Assembly: GCA_006384855.1 (NCBI GenBank)
Contig: VCJN01002470.1
Coordinates: forward strand, 62,001-126,000
From: Tetraselmis striata
Lineage: Eukaryota; Chlorophyta; Chlorodendrophyceae; Chlorodendrales; Chlorodendraceae
Direction: 5' to 3'
DNA length: 64,000 nucleotides
Positions 22,758-32,487 of the stretch are shown here, in pieces. Position 1 is the first letter of the stretch, and each line of letters begins with the position of its first letter. A model generated the notes under the pieces. It saw only the letters and a list, made by a program, of their open reading frames with translations, made no database searches and was not told the DNA's origin. The position numbers and the translations under genes were made by a program.

Positions 22758-23615
22758 TGTCAGATGGAGAAGAACCCCTCGTTGAGCCGACGCTCAAGTC
22801 GTTGCAAGCAGATGTGCGTGCATTGGCTACGGCTGTAGCCCAATTGACGGCTCGTGAGCGTGTTGTTGATGGAGAAGGGGCACATGGCTCTGTCTCCGGG
22901 CAGCGCATCGCGGGACAGCCGACAGGCAGCGGGGGAGCCGCAGAGCGCCCCGACTTGCTAGAGCTAGCCCAGAGCGGCCGTGTCGGAGCAAAATCCGTGA
23001 GTGCCGAGGATGACTACCTCGCGGTGCCAGAATTACTGCAGAGAGCAGAGTCTGATTATGAGGCCGTTCGACCGGTCAGCCGAGTGCCTGGACTCTTTCC
23101 CTTGAGCACCGACCTAACGAACGAGTACCTCAAGCAGGATGACCGGCGTCTGCCGGCCCAGGAGGAGTATTTGTGGATGTCGTGTTTCGGGGCCCACATG
23201 GCCGCGCTTTTCGTGGCTCTCGACGAGCTACTGCCCTACGTCCATGATACCAACCAGGACTTCACCCCCTACCTCGCGAGAGCTCGGAACCACGCCGAGG
23301 CCATCGACAAGGCGTTTCGGTTTCGTTTGGCCTTCCTGCGGAGGCTAAATGAGATCAAGCGTGTCCACGGTGACCAAGGTGTTCTGGATGTGCTGCGAGC
23401 CCAGCATTTTCAGCCTGCTTCGGAGCATCTGGGTTCCGCGATCTTTGGGGACCTCATGCGGGACTACGTACGAGCGCCGTGTCTTCGAGGCGACCGTTGC
23501 CAGCAGCGCGAAAGTAGCCGCTACTGCTCGAGTGGTGGCTGCAGCTGCCGGTCGCGGGCGTGGGCGAGGACGTGGTGGTGGACGTGGGCGTGGCCGCGAA
23601 GGTGAGCACGATTGA
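22758..23615 (+). CDS. Gag-like protein of the recombinase element (frame-disrupted)
   Basis: ATG 22758 opens MSDGEEPLVEPTLKSLQADV, a coiled-coil-like helix, then a helical domain (EEYLWMSCFGAHMAALFVAL and FRLAFLRRLNEIKRVHGDQG) typical of DIRS Gag-like ORFs. Near 23465-23475 the coding signal jumps frame: after DLMRDY the sensible continuation lies in the third frame (ERRVFEATVASSAKVAATAR) and ends in an RG-repeat tail (GRGRGRGRGGGRGRGRE), a likely nucleic-acid-binding end, at TGA 23613-23615. The jump fits a small insertion in this copy or a programmed frameshift. The TGA is followed in the same frame by the recombinase reading frame. Confidence 0.7.
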
Positions 23616-23651
23616 CGGTGTGGGGCGCCTTTCGTCGGAGCTGCTGGAGCT

Positions 23652-25280
23652 TTGCGAGGCCACCTTTCGGTGACCGCCGCAAGACGCACCCTTGCAGCTC
23701 AACGGCGAGATGAGCGCCCCGTGTTAGGGCCTGACCCCCCCACCTTACAGACTTCCTTTAGACCTTCCTCGGTGCGGCGCTTCTCACAGCTACAGCCGAG
23801 TGCGGCTCAACCATCCGCACACCTGCACATGGCGGCTCAACTAACCGCCTCCCGTACCATTCCACCACTGCGTCCGTTGGTTGTTACACTACGTGTTGCA
23901 ACTGGTTCGCAACGACCAAGTTTCGCGCGGGTACGTTACGCGCGAGACAGGCGCTACGAGCGCGAAGGGCGCGCAGGGCGGCCCTCTTACCTGAACCTAG
24001 CCCCGCAAACCCGTACCGATCCTACTGCAAACCCGTCCAGCAGCTACCGGCCAACCGCCGGGAACCTAACTGCTGCTGCCGAGTACTTTGCGAACAGTAG
24101 TCGTACCGGTGGAACTCTGTCAGTAAAACGACGCACTTACGTAATTGACGAGCCCGAAGCTGTCGCTCCCTGGGCTGCTTCATTGCGAGCTCGGCTGCAG
24201 GACGCGTTCGGCTCAGACGAGCTGGGCCTGCGGACGCTCGACCTACTCTCCAGCTCCCTCAGCGCTCAGACACTCAAGAGCTATGCCGGCCGGCTGTCTC
24301 AGTTCGCGGAGTTCTGTCACGACTCCGAGAACATCAGCCCGCTGGAGGCGACTACTGCGACTGTCGTTCGGTACGTTGCCTGGATCGGCGAGCGGGGGCA
24401 CATCGCCGCTAAGTCACTGCAACCATACCTGTCTGCGATCAACACGTTCTTCGAGCTGCACAACCTCGACCCAATCGCCAAGGACAGCCTGCACTTAACT
24501 TCAGCAAGGCGTGGGCTGATGCTGCGTCAGCGCCGACTGGACGCTGCCCCTTTGCGTGTCCCTCTGCCTGCGGATGTAGCTTACCGCTTCGTCACAAAGG
24601 CCGAGCTGACGATTGTGTCTGCCCCCTACCCAGAGTACCACCACAACTTCCGGGCCCTCCTGGCCTCGGTTGTCAACTTTATGTTCTTTGCCAGGGGCCT
24701 TACTGGCGTGTCCTGTCGAGTGCGAGACGTGCATGTCGACGACTACAACATCACCCTGCAAGTGTACCGCGAGAAGGGTCGCGCTGGCCGACGGGGACCC
24801 GACGACCTGCGCGTACTTCTCCTTCCGGTGTCCGAGCACCCTCGAGTGGCACGTCTCCTGCACCACTTCATCGACAACGTCCAATCTGTCCCCCTGGTTA
24901 CTGTTGACTTGGCTACATCAAACTTCTGGGCTGTCACTGCGGCCGAGCAGTCAAAACCTTGGACTGCGGCTACAATGTCAGACTGGCTGTCTGCAGCCAT
25001 CAGTCTAGTCAACGCTGTCCCCCCTGCTGGCACTTCCTGGACTTCACACAGTCTTCGCAAGGGCGCAGCTTCTGCAGCAAACGCCATCGGAGTGCCATTG
25101 TCCCACATTCGCTACCAAGGCGGTTGGGCCACTAACTCTGACGTCGTTCAGGACTACATCGACCCCACCGTTCTTCCTTCACCTGGCGCATGGTTCTTCT
25201 TTGGACACATCGCCCCCCTCCGCCACTTCCAAGTCCAACATGACTCCGCAGCGGTGGCCTTCCCAGCGCCTCCTTCATGA
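23652..25280 (+). CDS. Tyrosine recombinase of the DIRS/TOC1-like element
   Basis: The frame runs open from directly after TGA 23615 to TGA 25280; the first ATG is at 23829, giving about 483 residues. An N-terminal SAM-like core-binding domain is seen (SLSAQTLKSYAGRLSQFAEF, ATTATVVRYVAWIGERGHIA). It is followed by the catalytic domain with a candidate first Arg in FMFFARGLTGVSCRV, the His-x-x-Arg box SWTSHSLRKGAASAAN, and the nucleophile region GGWATNSDVVQDYIDP with Tyr in the expected place. In DIRS-type elements this enzyme inserts a circular DNA intermediate without target duplication. No in-frame stop interrupts it, so this copy may still make the enzyme. Whether it is made as a UGA-readthrough fusion with Gag is unknown. 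Confidence 0.85.
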   Translation: MRGHLSVTAARRTLAAQRRDERPVLGPDPPTLQTSFRPSSVRRFSQLQPSAAQPSAHLHMAAQLTASRTIPPLRPLVVTLRVATGSQRPSFARVRYARDRRYEREGRAGRPSYLNLAPQTRTDPTANPSSSYRPTAGNLTAAAEYFANSSRTGGTLSVKRRTYVIDEPEAVAPWAASLRARLQDAFGSDELGLRTLDLLSSSLSAQTLKSYAGRLSQFAEFCHDSENISPLEATTATVVRYVAWIGERGHIAAKSLQPYLSAINTFFELHNLDPIAKDSLHLTSARRGLMLRQRRLDAAPLRVPLPADVAYRFVTKAELTIVSAPYPEYHHNFRALLASVVNFMFFARGLTGVSCRVRDVHVDDYNITLQVYREKGRAGRRGPDDLRVLLLPVSEHPRVARLLHHFIDNVQSVPLVTVDLATSNFWAVTAAEQSKPWTAATMSDWLSAAISLVNAVPPAGTSWTSHSLRKGAASAANAIGVPLSHIRYQGGWATNSDVVQDYIDPTVLPSPGAWFFFGHIAPLRHFQVQHDSAAVAFPAPPS

Positions 25281-25334
25281 CTTGGCGCTACCTCTTCTCC
25301 GTCAATCCACCGCTCTCTCCGTTCGCTCAAGACT

Positions 25335-25665
25335 GGCAAAACCAGACTCAACTTTGAAATGATCTAAACTAGTTTATGGGGTTTCCCTCCTTGCCCTAAC
25401 CGCTTTTTAGCTACAAGTGCTGCTCAGTGGTACGGGAACTAGGCATCGGTTGTTGCGCCCTTTTTGGGTGCAGCATGAGTAGACATAAAAGCAGCCAGAA
25501 CAGCTGAGCCTGCCATCTTCCAGTTTTCGCTGCGTTCCACGCAGCGCCCCCCCTGACTCCGTTTTCCCTCCACGCTTTCGCTAAACCATCCTGCCAATTT
25601 CGGCTCTTGACCGTGTAAAACAGCCTGCGCGACCTTTTTGGCAAAACCAGACTCAACTTTGAAAT
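25335..25665 (+). repeat. Split repeats B1-A2-B2 of the Gag-YR element
   Basis: B1 (25335-25360) is GGCAAAACCAGACTCAACTT plus TGAAAT. A2 follows directly at 25361-25546. B2 is 25547-25665 and its last 26 bases repeat B1 exactly. A TGTAA motif lies just outside, at 25668-25672. Confidence 0.9.
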
Positions 25666-25725
25666 CCTGTAATCCTTACCTGTACCAGGGTGACCCCTGC
25701 TTGTACCAGTAGATAGCGACTGGAT

Positions 25726-26100
25726 ATGTCGGAGTACACGGGCATGGTCTTCGGCACAGTGGGTGAGGTGAGCAAGGGGGTGCACCGCACAGTGCGTGGT
25801 ATCGCATGCTTGGCTGCGGACCAGGGTGCCCTCTCATCGCGGGGCACTCGGTGCATCACCCGGGCTCACCAGGAGGCCTTGCTCGCAAGAGATTTCCTCG
25901 GGGTCCTGAGCTTGGTGGCCGCTCGAGAGCGTGCTCGCTGCCTCATCAGACGGCGCAGATTCGTCTCCCATCCCGTTGCTGAGGCTGCACAGCACGTCCG
26001 AGGATCACCTACACACACAGGTGCTCGCGTGGCCCGGACTCTGAACCGTGTGCGCATCACTCATCCATCCCGCCTTATGCGGGATGCGGGCCGCTTTTAG
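25726..26100 (+). CDS. Hypothetical ORF, 124 codons
   Basis: ATG 25726 to TAG 26100, an Arg/Ala-rich protein without recognisable domain. It lies between two copies of the 17-mer ACCAGTAGATAGCGACT (25705-25721 and 26156-26172), which suggests the whole 450-bp block could be one inserted unit. Coding status is doubtful. Confidence 0.25.
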   Translation: MSEYTGMVFGTVGEVSKGVHRTVRGIACLAADQGALSSRGTRCITRAHQEALLARDFLGVLSLVAARERARCLIRRRRFVSHPVAEAAQHVRGSPTHTGARVARTLNRVRITHPSRLMRDAGRF

Positions 26101-26252
26101 GCGGCTTGCTGTGTTGATTTTCTAATTCTGGGGAACTGCCCTTTTTGTAATTCACACCAGTAGATAGCGACTACTGTATTAGTAAGGATTACACGCGGAC
26201 ACTCCGGACAGGGATGACCGCACGAACGCTGGTGAACTGTAGTATTGTTTAT

Positions 26253-26375
26253 TGCCTGGTCGGAGGCTACCATGGCGGTTCCTGCCTCTGTTGGCCCGTA
26301 GCTGGATTTCTTTCTGGATTTCCTTCTGGATTTCTGTGTGGATTTCTTGAATGTTGCGTCTAGCTCATGTAATCA
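26253..26375 (+). repeat. Interspersed repeat, inverted partner at 56354-56476
   Basis: About 123 bp from TGCCTGGTCGGAGGCTACCA to CTAGCTCATGTAATCA. The partner on the opposite strand, 30 kb away, is almost identical. It contains a TGGATTTC-CTTC small tandem motif. Confidence 0.9.
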
Positions 26376-26622
26376 TTGTTTATTGCCTTCCAACGTGGAA
26401 CCAAAAAGACACAACGCGGAACCAAACCCGACATCATATCCCTGCTAGCAGCGGCACCGGCGCCACCCATTCCCTCCACACCCCTCCCGCACCTGTAGTG
26501 GGGGCGAGGTATTCACTCTGACCTCTCCCTACAGATTCTTGACCTCGGTGGCGACTGCAGTGTCCCGGCGCGGTAGCGGCTCCGCCCGGGGAGGGGGCTA
26601 ATGTGGCTCGACGCGATTCAAT

Positions 26623-26630
26623 TATAAATA
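26623..26630 (+). promoter_or_regulatory. Candidate TATA box of the metal ATPase gene
   Basis: TATAAATA lies 103 bp upstream of the chosen ATG at 26733, in an otherwise GC-rich flank. Spacing suits a 5' UTR of about 70 nt. Confidence 0.45.
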
Positions 26631-26732
26631 ATCGTGCGCCCGAAATAATAACACTGAATTTATCCTCGCAGGGATATAGCGCTATTCGAACCGCGTGCCC
26701 GCCCGGGCAGTCCGACCGACGCAGCAGCAGGT

Positions 26733-29700
26733 ATGGACGGCCTTCTCGAGGATGTTCCGAGCAAGGCCTGCTGTGGAGGTGAGGCGGGCCACCAAGGCCT
26801 CGGACACGGCCATGAGCGAGGCCACACGCTGGCGCCGCATAGCCACAGCCATGACCATGCCGGCGTGGGCGAGCACGCGGACGCTGCGGGGGCGGGGGCG
26901 GAGGTAGAGGACTGCTGCGGCGGCGACTACTGCACCCACACCACCGTGCAGCACCACGACCACATCGGCTTTCTGCGCAGTGGGCAGGTGAGACGCGTTC
27001 TCCGCCCGCGAACGCGCGGCGCTGGAGCCTGCAGCGCGCGGCGCGGCGGCCCCTTCCCGCTGTGTGGATATTTTACGAGAACGCGAGCCGCCCGCTTGAT
27101 CTTAGGCAATTGGGGTTGAGATGCCCCTTTAGCAAGCTACCTCGTGACGCACATATAACTCTCTGGTTTCTTCCTCTATCTTTGAAACGTTGTCCACCAT
27201 CTGCATCCGCCACCTTACTTCCCTGCAACATTGAGGGCCGTTAAGCCTATCTGCACTGTATGTGGCTGTGGCTGTGGCTGTGGCTACGTTTGGGTGTGGC
27301 CAATTGCGGTGCAATTCGTAACAGTGTGGCTGCGTATCACACGGGTGAAGGGGCCGGAGAACCGGGGGAAGGGGCGCCGTCCCCACTGAATCGACGCTGA
27401 GTCGCTGCTGCCACCTCCACCACCCCCCCCCTCCCCTCTTCCGCCCCAAAGCTGTTCTGTCATGTGGGCGGGAAGGAGCACCAGCATGCGCTGGAGCACA
27501 TGGACGACGCGGCGGCGGCGGGCCTGCCCTGTAAGGTGCTTCCCGCTCTGGATGGCCACGTGCACGGCCCCAACTGCGGCCACGAGCTGGTGCCTCACGG
27601 CGACCACGTGGACTACCTCGTGAATGGCCGCCTGCACCACGTGGGTGAGTTCCCCCCCCCCCCCCCCCCCCCCCGCGCGCTTTCCTTAAGCCCTTCTCCT
27701 TGCCTCCCTTCCTCCGACTAGCCACCAAGCACCAGCACCAGTCTCACCTATCCCCAACTGTGCCAACCCTTGTCCGCTGTGGCGGCCTCGCAGTCGAGAT
27801 GACCTGCTGCAACCGCGGCTGCCGAACCGCCGCCACCGGACCGATGATCGTCGACCACGGCAAGGTGCAGGTGCTGGTGCACAAGCGCTTCAACTCTGAG
27901 GATGGCCTCGTGGAGGAGGCATCGGAGCCGGAAGACGAGGCAACAGAGGGACCGCTTAACGAGTGAGCCCTCCTTCGGCGGAACCACTGCCTATAGGCAA
28001 AGCCATGGAGGGCTTGCCTGACGCGCTGATTGCCCCACTGACTCCCCGGCCTCACCCTGTCCCTGCCCTTGCTATGCAGGCCGCTTCTGGGCACAGGCTC
28101 AGAGGTGGAGGTGGTGTCGGAGGCGAGCCCGGCCAGCGGCGATGTCACGAGCAAGATCCACGCCGCCGGAATCTGCTGCCCCTCAGAGGTTCCCATCATC
28201 CACCGCACGCTCGCCCGCCTGTCCGGCATCCACAGCGTGGACGTCAACGTGGTGCTCAAGACGGTGACGGTCCGGCACGACGCGGCCGTGGCGCCGGCCG
28301 GCGTGGTCGTGGATGCACTCAATGGCGCGCGCCTGCAGGCGTCACTCATCTCGGGCAACCGCGACGAGGCGCGCCGCCGCACCTGCAGCGAGCAGCTGCC
28401 CCCGTGGTACCTCCTGCTGTCGGGCTTCTGCGTGCTGCTCTCCTTCGCGCACTACTCCGCCGCCGTGCCGCCCTGGTTTGTGTACTTTGGGCTGGTGTCC
28501 GTGAGCCTGGGCGCGCTGCCCGTGCTGCTCAAGGCGGCGGCCGCGCTGCGCAGCTGCTTTGTGGACATCAACGTGCTCATGCTCTTTGCAGCGGGCGGCG
28601 CTATCGCGCTGGCCGACTACAACGAGGCCGGCGCCATCGTCTTCCTGTTTTCCATCGCGGAGTGGCTCGAGGTGAGCTGCGTTAAGCGCTGCCCTCTGGT
28701 TGCACCCAGCGCCAGTGATCGGCTTGGTGAGCTGTTGGGACTCGAGTGATTCTGTCTTCTGGGGGGTGTGCGAGTTCAGCGTCGTGGTCACCTTGCCTTT
28801 CTTGCTTGAGGGATGAGGCGGTTTGAACTCAATTCAAAGCTTAGTGAATAGGAACTGAAACATAAGTCAAAGTGCCAAGGAGTGTGGTTAGTAGTGGTTA
28901 TTCAGCAAGAGCAACTATTGGTTTTGGGGGGTTCAAAATATAGGCATCAAAACTGTTGTGGAACACTTGGCGATTTCATTGTTTGCATTTACTTTTTGGT
29001 ACATTTTCGGATTTAATGTTTCGCGATCCGATTGGCTATAATGGCAGCCTCTGTGTGGCCAAGCTGCTGAGTGGGCTGCTTCCCCCCCCCCCCCCCCCCC
29101 CCCCCGACCATTCCTTCCACGCCTCGCAGGCTCAGGCCATGAAGCGCGCCCAGCTGGCGGTGGAGGAGCTGGTGGACCTGAAGCAAGAGACGGCGGTGCT
29201 GGCACGGACGGGGCTGGAGGTGCCCAGCGACAAGGTAACGGTCGGCACGCACGTACTGGTTCTCCCGGGGGAGCGCTTTCCGGTGGACGGCGTGATCAGC
29301 CGCTCGAGGACGGAGGTGGACGAGAGCATGCTGACGGGCGAGAGCCGGCTGATCCACAAGGTCCGCACAGGCCAGCCAGATAACCGCCGGCTATGGGCTT
29401 TCCTGCCTGCCTGCCTGCCTGCCTGCTTGCATCTAGCCGCATCAAGCCTGACTCGCACTGGTCCGCTGTCTCGTGCAGAAACGGCTGGACAAGGTCATGT
29501 CTGGCACCGTCAACGCGGGGCGCTCCGCGGTGGAGGTGGAGGCGACCTCCGTTTCGGAGAACAGCAGCGCCGCCGTGATGGTAGGCCGCCGCCTCCGCTT
29601 CCCCAGCCTTGATCCTAAGCCCGCCGTCATGGCAGGAGAGGGCCGCCGTGCAAAGGGCTCCTGCTGACCCCTCAGCGCGCTCCCCTACAGGCCCGCCTCG

Positions 29701-32487
29701 TGGAGCAGGCCTCTGGGGAGCGCTCCAAGACAGAGCAGTTCATCGACGTTTTCGCCAAGTGGTACACCCCCACCGTCATCCTGGCCGCCGTCCTCGTCGC
29801 CGCGGTGCCCGCCGCAATGCACCACGAGCGCGCCCCGTACTTCCTCTACCTCGCGCTCGTGCTGCTGGTGACCGCGTGCCCCTGCGCGCTGGTCATCTCC
29901 ACGCCGGTGGCCGCCGTCTGCGGCCTCGCCCGCAGCGCCCACGAGGGCATCCTCTTCAAGGTGCGGCCACCCCTCTGTGCCGAGCGCTCTGTGTGACGGA
30001 CTGCCAGTATCTGCAAGCCCCTGCCCCGCGGCGGCGCACTTTCCGATGTCGCGCCTCCCTCTGTGTTTCGCGCCTGGTTGCCATCACCCATGCGTGCAAC
30101 CCACAGCAGCTGCGTTCTTCCATCGTTTTTTATGTCTGTGTGGGACTGCTGCTGACGTGGCCCCTGCTGTGGCGTGCCCAGGGCGGGCAATTTCTGGAGT
30201 CGATGGCCAGCCTGCGGGTGATCACGCTGGACAAGACGGGCACCCTGACAGAGGGTCGCTTCCGCGTGAAGTCCGTCACGTGCTGGCCCGACTCGGGCAT
30301 CAGCGAACAGGCGCTGCTGTACTACGCCGCCACCATCGAGGCGCAGTCGCCGCACCCGTTGGCCCCCGCTGTCGTCGCCTTTGCCGCTGCCCAGGGCGTG
30401 TCGCCCAGCAGCCAGGCGCGCCCCCTCCTCAGACCACAATCCCGAGAATCAAACTTCGAAAACCCTGAGATCGGACAGGCCCATTGTCTCGCCAATGTCC
30501 TACGCATGTTGAAGCTAGGGAGTCATCTCAGCGGGAAAACTAGAACCCGTAAACCCTAAAGGCTGATAAACCCGGTCGCCCGCAATTCTGTTCCTGTTGA
30601 TGAGCTCGTGCCAAAGCCAGAGTTTACCTATCTGAGGGCCGCGGTTGCATGACCAGGTGTCGGCGGTGTTTAACCTGGAGGGCATGGGCGCCACGGGCGT
30701 CGTGGACGGCGAGCACGAGGTTTACGTGGGCAACCACCGCCTGGTGGAGGAGCGCGGCGCCGCGTCGGCGCGCACGGCCGAGCTGGCCGCGCAGCAGCAG
30801 GACACGGTGTGCTGGGTTCTGGTGGGCGGCCGGCTTGCAGGTTGCATAGAGCTGACCGACCACATCCGGCCGCACGCCAAGACGGCAGTAGCGGCGCTGC
30901 AGGGCCTGGGCGTGGAGACGGTCATGCTGACGGGCGACGGTGCGGCGGTGGCCGCCGCTGTGGCCGCCGCTGTTGGCATCCCCTCCGTTGACGTCCACGC
31001 GGACATGCTGCCCGAGCAGAAGCTGGAGGTCGTCCGCCGCCGCAAGGTGTGCCTGCTCTCCCCCCTCTCCCAGTCGCATTTTTTTTTTCAATTCACTGAG
31101 TACCGGGTCCCGCACCTGTGGCTGAGCACTGGGCGTGCCCGCCGCGCAGGTGCAGCATGGCAACCTGGCGCATGTGGGCGACGGCATCAACGACGCCCCC
31201 GCGCTGGCGGCTGCGGACATCGGCATCGCCATGGGCGTCGCCGGCTCCGCTGCCGCAGTGGAGGCCGCCAACGTGGCGCTCTTCACCACCGACCTGCGCA
31301 AGCTGGCGCTCGCCATCCGCCTCGCGCGTGTCACTCGCCGCAAGATCCAGGTCAACATTGCGTTCTCGCTGGCCGTGAAGGCAGTCGTGCTTGCTGCGAC
31401 GCTGGCAGGCTACGCCTACCTGTGGGTGGCCATCCTGGCGGACGTGGGCACCTCGCTGCTGGTGGTGCTCAACAGCTGCCAGATCCTGACCTGGGGCAGG
31501 CCGCTGCTTCGAAAGCCCAAGTGCGAGTACGGCCTGGGGCTGGAAGAGCAGGCCCATGCCCACAAACACTCTGCCGGCGGAGGTTGCTGTGGCCCCAAGG
31601 CCGACTCACATGCCCACAAACACTCTGCCGGGGGAGGCTGCTGTGGCCCCAAGGCCGAGGCTCATGCCCACTCCAGCGGGGGAGGCTGCTGTGGCCCCAA
31701 GGCAGAGCAGCAGCCCCACGACCATTCCCACTCTACCGCAGGAGGCTGCTGTGCCCCCAAGCCCGACTCTCATGCCCACAAACACTCTGCCGGGGGAGGC
31801 TGCTGTGGGCCCAAGCCACAAGCTCATGCCCCGTCCCACTCCAAGGGAGGAGGCTGCTGTGGCCCCAAGCCCGAGGCTCATGCCCACTCCAACGGGGGAG
31901 GCTGCTGTGGCCCCGCGGCAGAGAAGCAGCCCCATGACCATTCCCACTCTAGCGCAGGGGGCTGCTGTGCCCCCAAGGCACAAGCTCATGCCCACGCGCT
32001 GTCTACTGAAGGCGGCTGCTATGGGCCCAAGGCAGAGAAGCAGCCCCACGACCACTCGCACTCCCATGGAGGAGGCTGCTGCGGCCCCAAGCCTCAAGCT
32101 GATGCGCAAGCCCAGGCGGCCGGAGGAGGCTGGGGCGGCTTCAAGCCCCACGACCATGCTCACATCCATCCCACAGGGGGAGAATGCTGTGCCGCCAAGG
32201 CGGAGAGGCAGCCCCAGGCCGCCGCCGGTGGCTGCCAGACTCCCTCGCAAGCCATCCAGGCCTGCAGCTCCCGCAAGCCGGCATCACCAGAGCACATCCA
32301 GCCGCCGGATGACTGCTACGAGCCCAAGGCCAAGGCCAAGGGCGGCAGCCCCAAGCTGCCTGCCGACCACAACAGCGGCTGCTCCTCCAGCCACCCGGCA
32401 GCCCCGGCGGAGACCCAACCTCTTATCTCCCCTACCCACGGCAAGCCCAAGCCCAAGGGCTGCTGCGGGAACAAGAAGCACTCGTGA
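26733..32487 (+). CDS. HMA: P1B-2-type heavy-metal (Zn/Cd) transporting ATPase
   Basis: A membrane pump that exports Zn2+/Cd2+ at the expense of ATP. Ten exons fit in phase: 26733-26987, 27452-27644, 27794-27962, 28080-28671, 29130-29360, 29479-29580, 29691-29960, 30182-30397, 30657-31046, 31150-32487, giving 1251 residues. The N-terminus is Cys/His-rich (CCGG, HSHSHDH, CCGGDYC). One HMA domain at about 232-298 carries the plant-type GICCPSEV metal site. TGES (about 472) is the actuator motif and CPC (about 576) the transmembrane metal site. DKTGT (about 620) contains the phosphorylated Asp; SPHP (about 663), MLTGDG and GDGINDAP (about 815) complete the catalytic domain. ADVGTSLLV in the last membrane helix keeps the Asp typical of zinc pumps. 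From about residue 940 a 310-residue tail repeats HAHKHSAGGGCCGPK-like units. Localisation is not visible from sequence. The frame throughout is intact. Confidence 0.95.
31549..32200 (+). repeat. HMA: In-gene tandem repeats encoding Cys-Cys/His metal-binding units
   Basis: About ten to twelve units of 17-20 codons, consensus HAHxHSxGGGCCGPKxxx, alternating with longer PHDHSHS-type units. Degenerate units (GGCYGPK, GGGWGGFK) occur toward the end. The alternation of short and long units implies expansion by duplication of unit pairs. Confidence 0.9.

Larger units (their letters stand above)
22458..25665 (+). mobile_element. DIRS/TOC1-like tyrosine-recombinase retroelement, Gag-YR only
   Basis: A 3.2-kb element with the split direct repeat layout A1-ORFs-B1-A2-B2. 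A1 22458-22643 and A2 25361-25546 are both 186 bp and almost identical. B1 25335-25360 is repeated exactly at the very end, 25640-25665. Such layouts are known from kangaroo, PAT, Ngaro and TOC1 elements. Two coding parts fill the interior: a Gag-like ORF and a tyrosine recombinase. There is no room for reverse transcriptase or RNase H: only about 36 bp separate the two coding parts. The left flank ends in an interspersed motif ACATGAGCTAGCAGCAGAAGG. No target duplication is seen, as expected for recombinase-mediated insertion. Confidence 0.85.
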
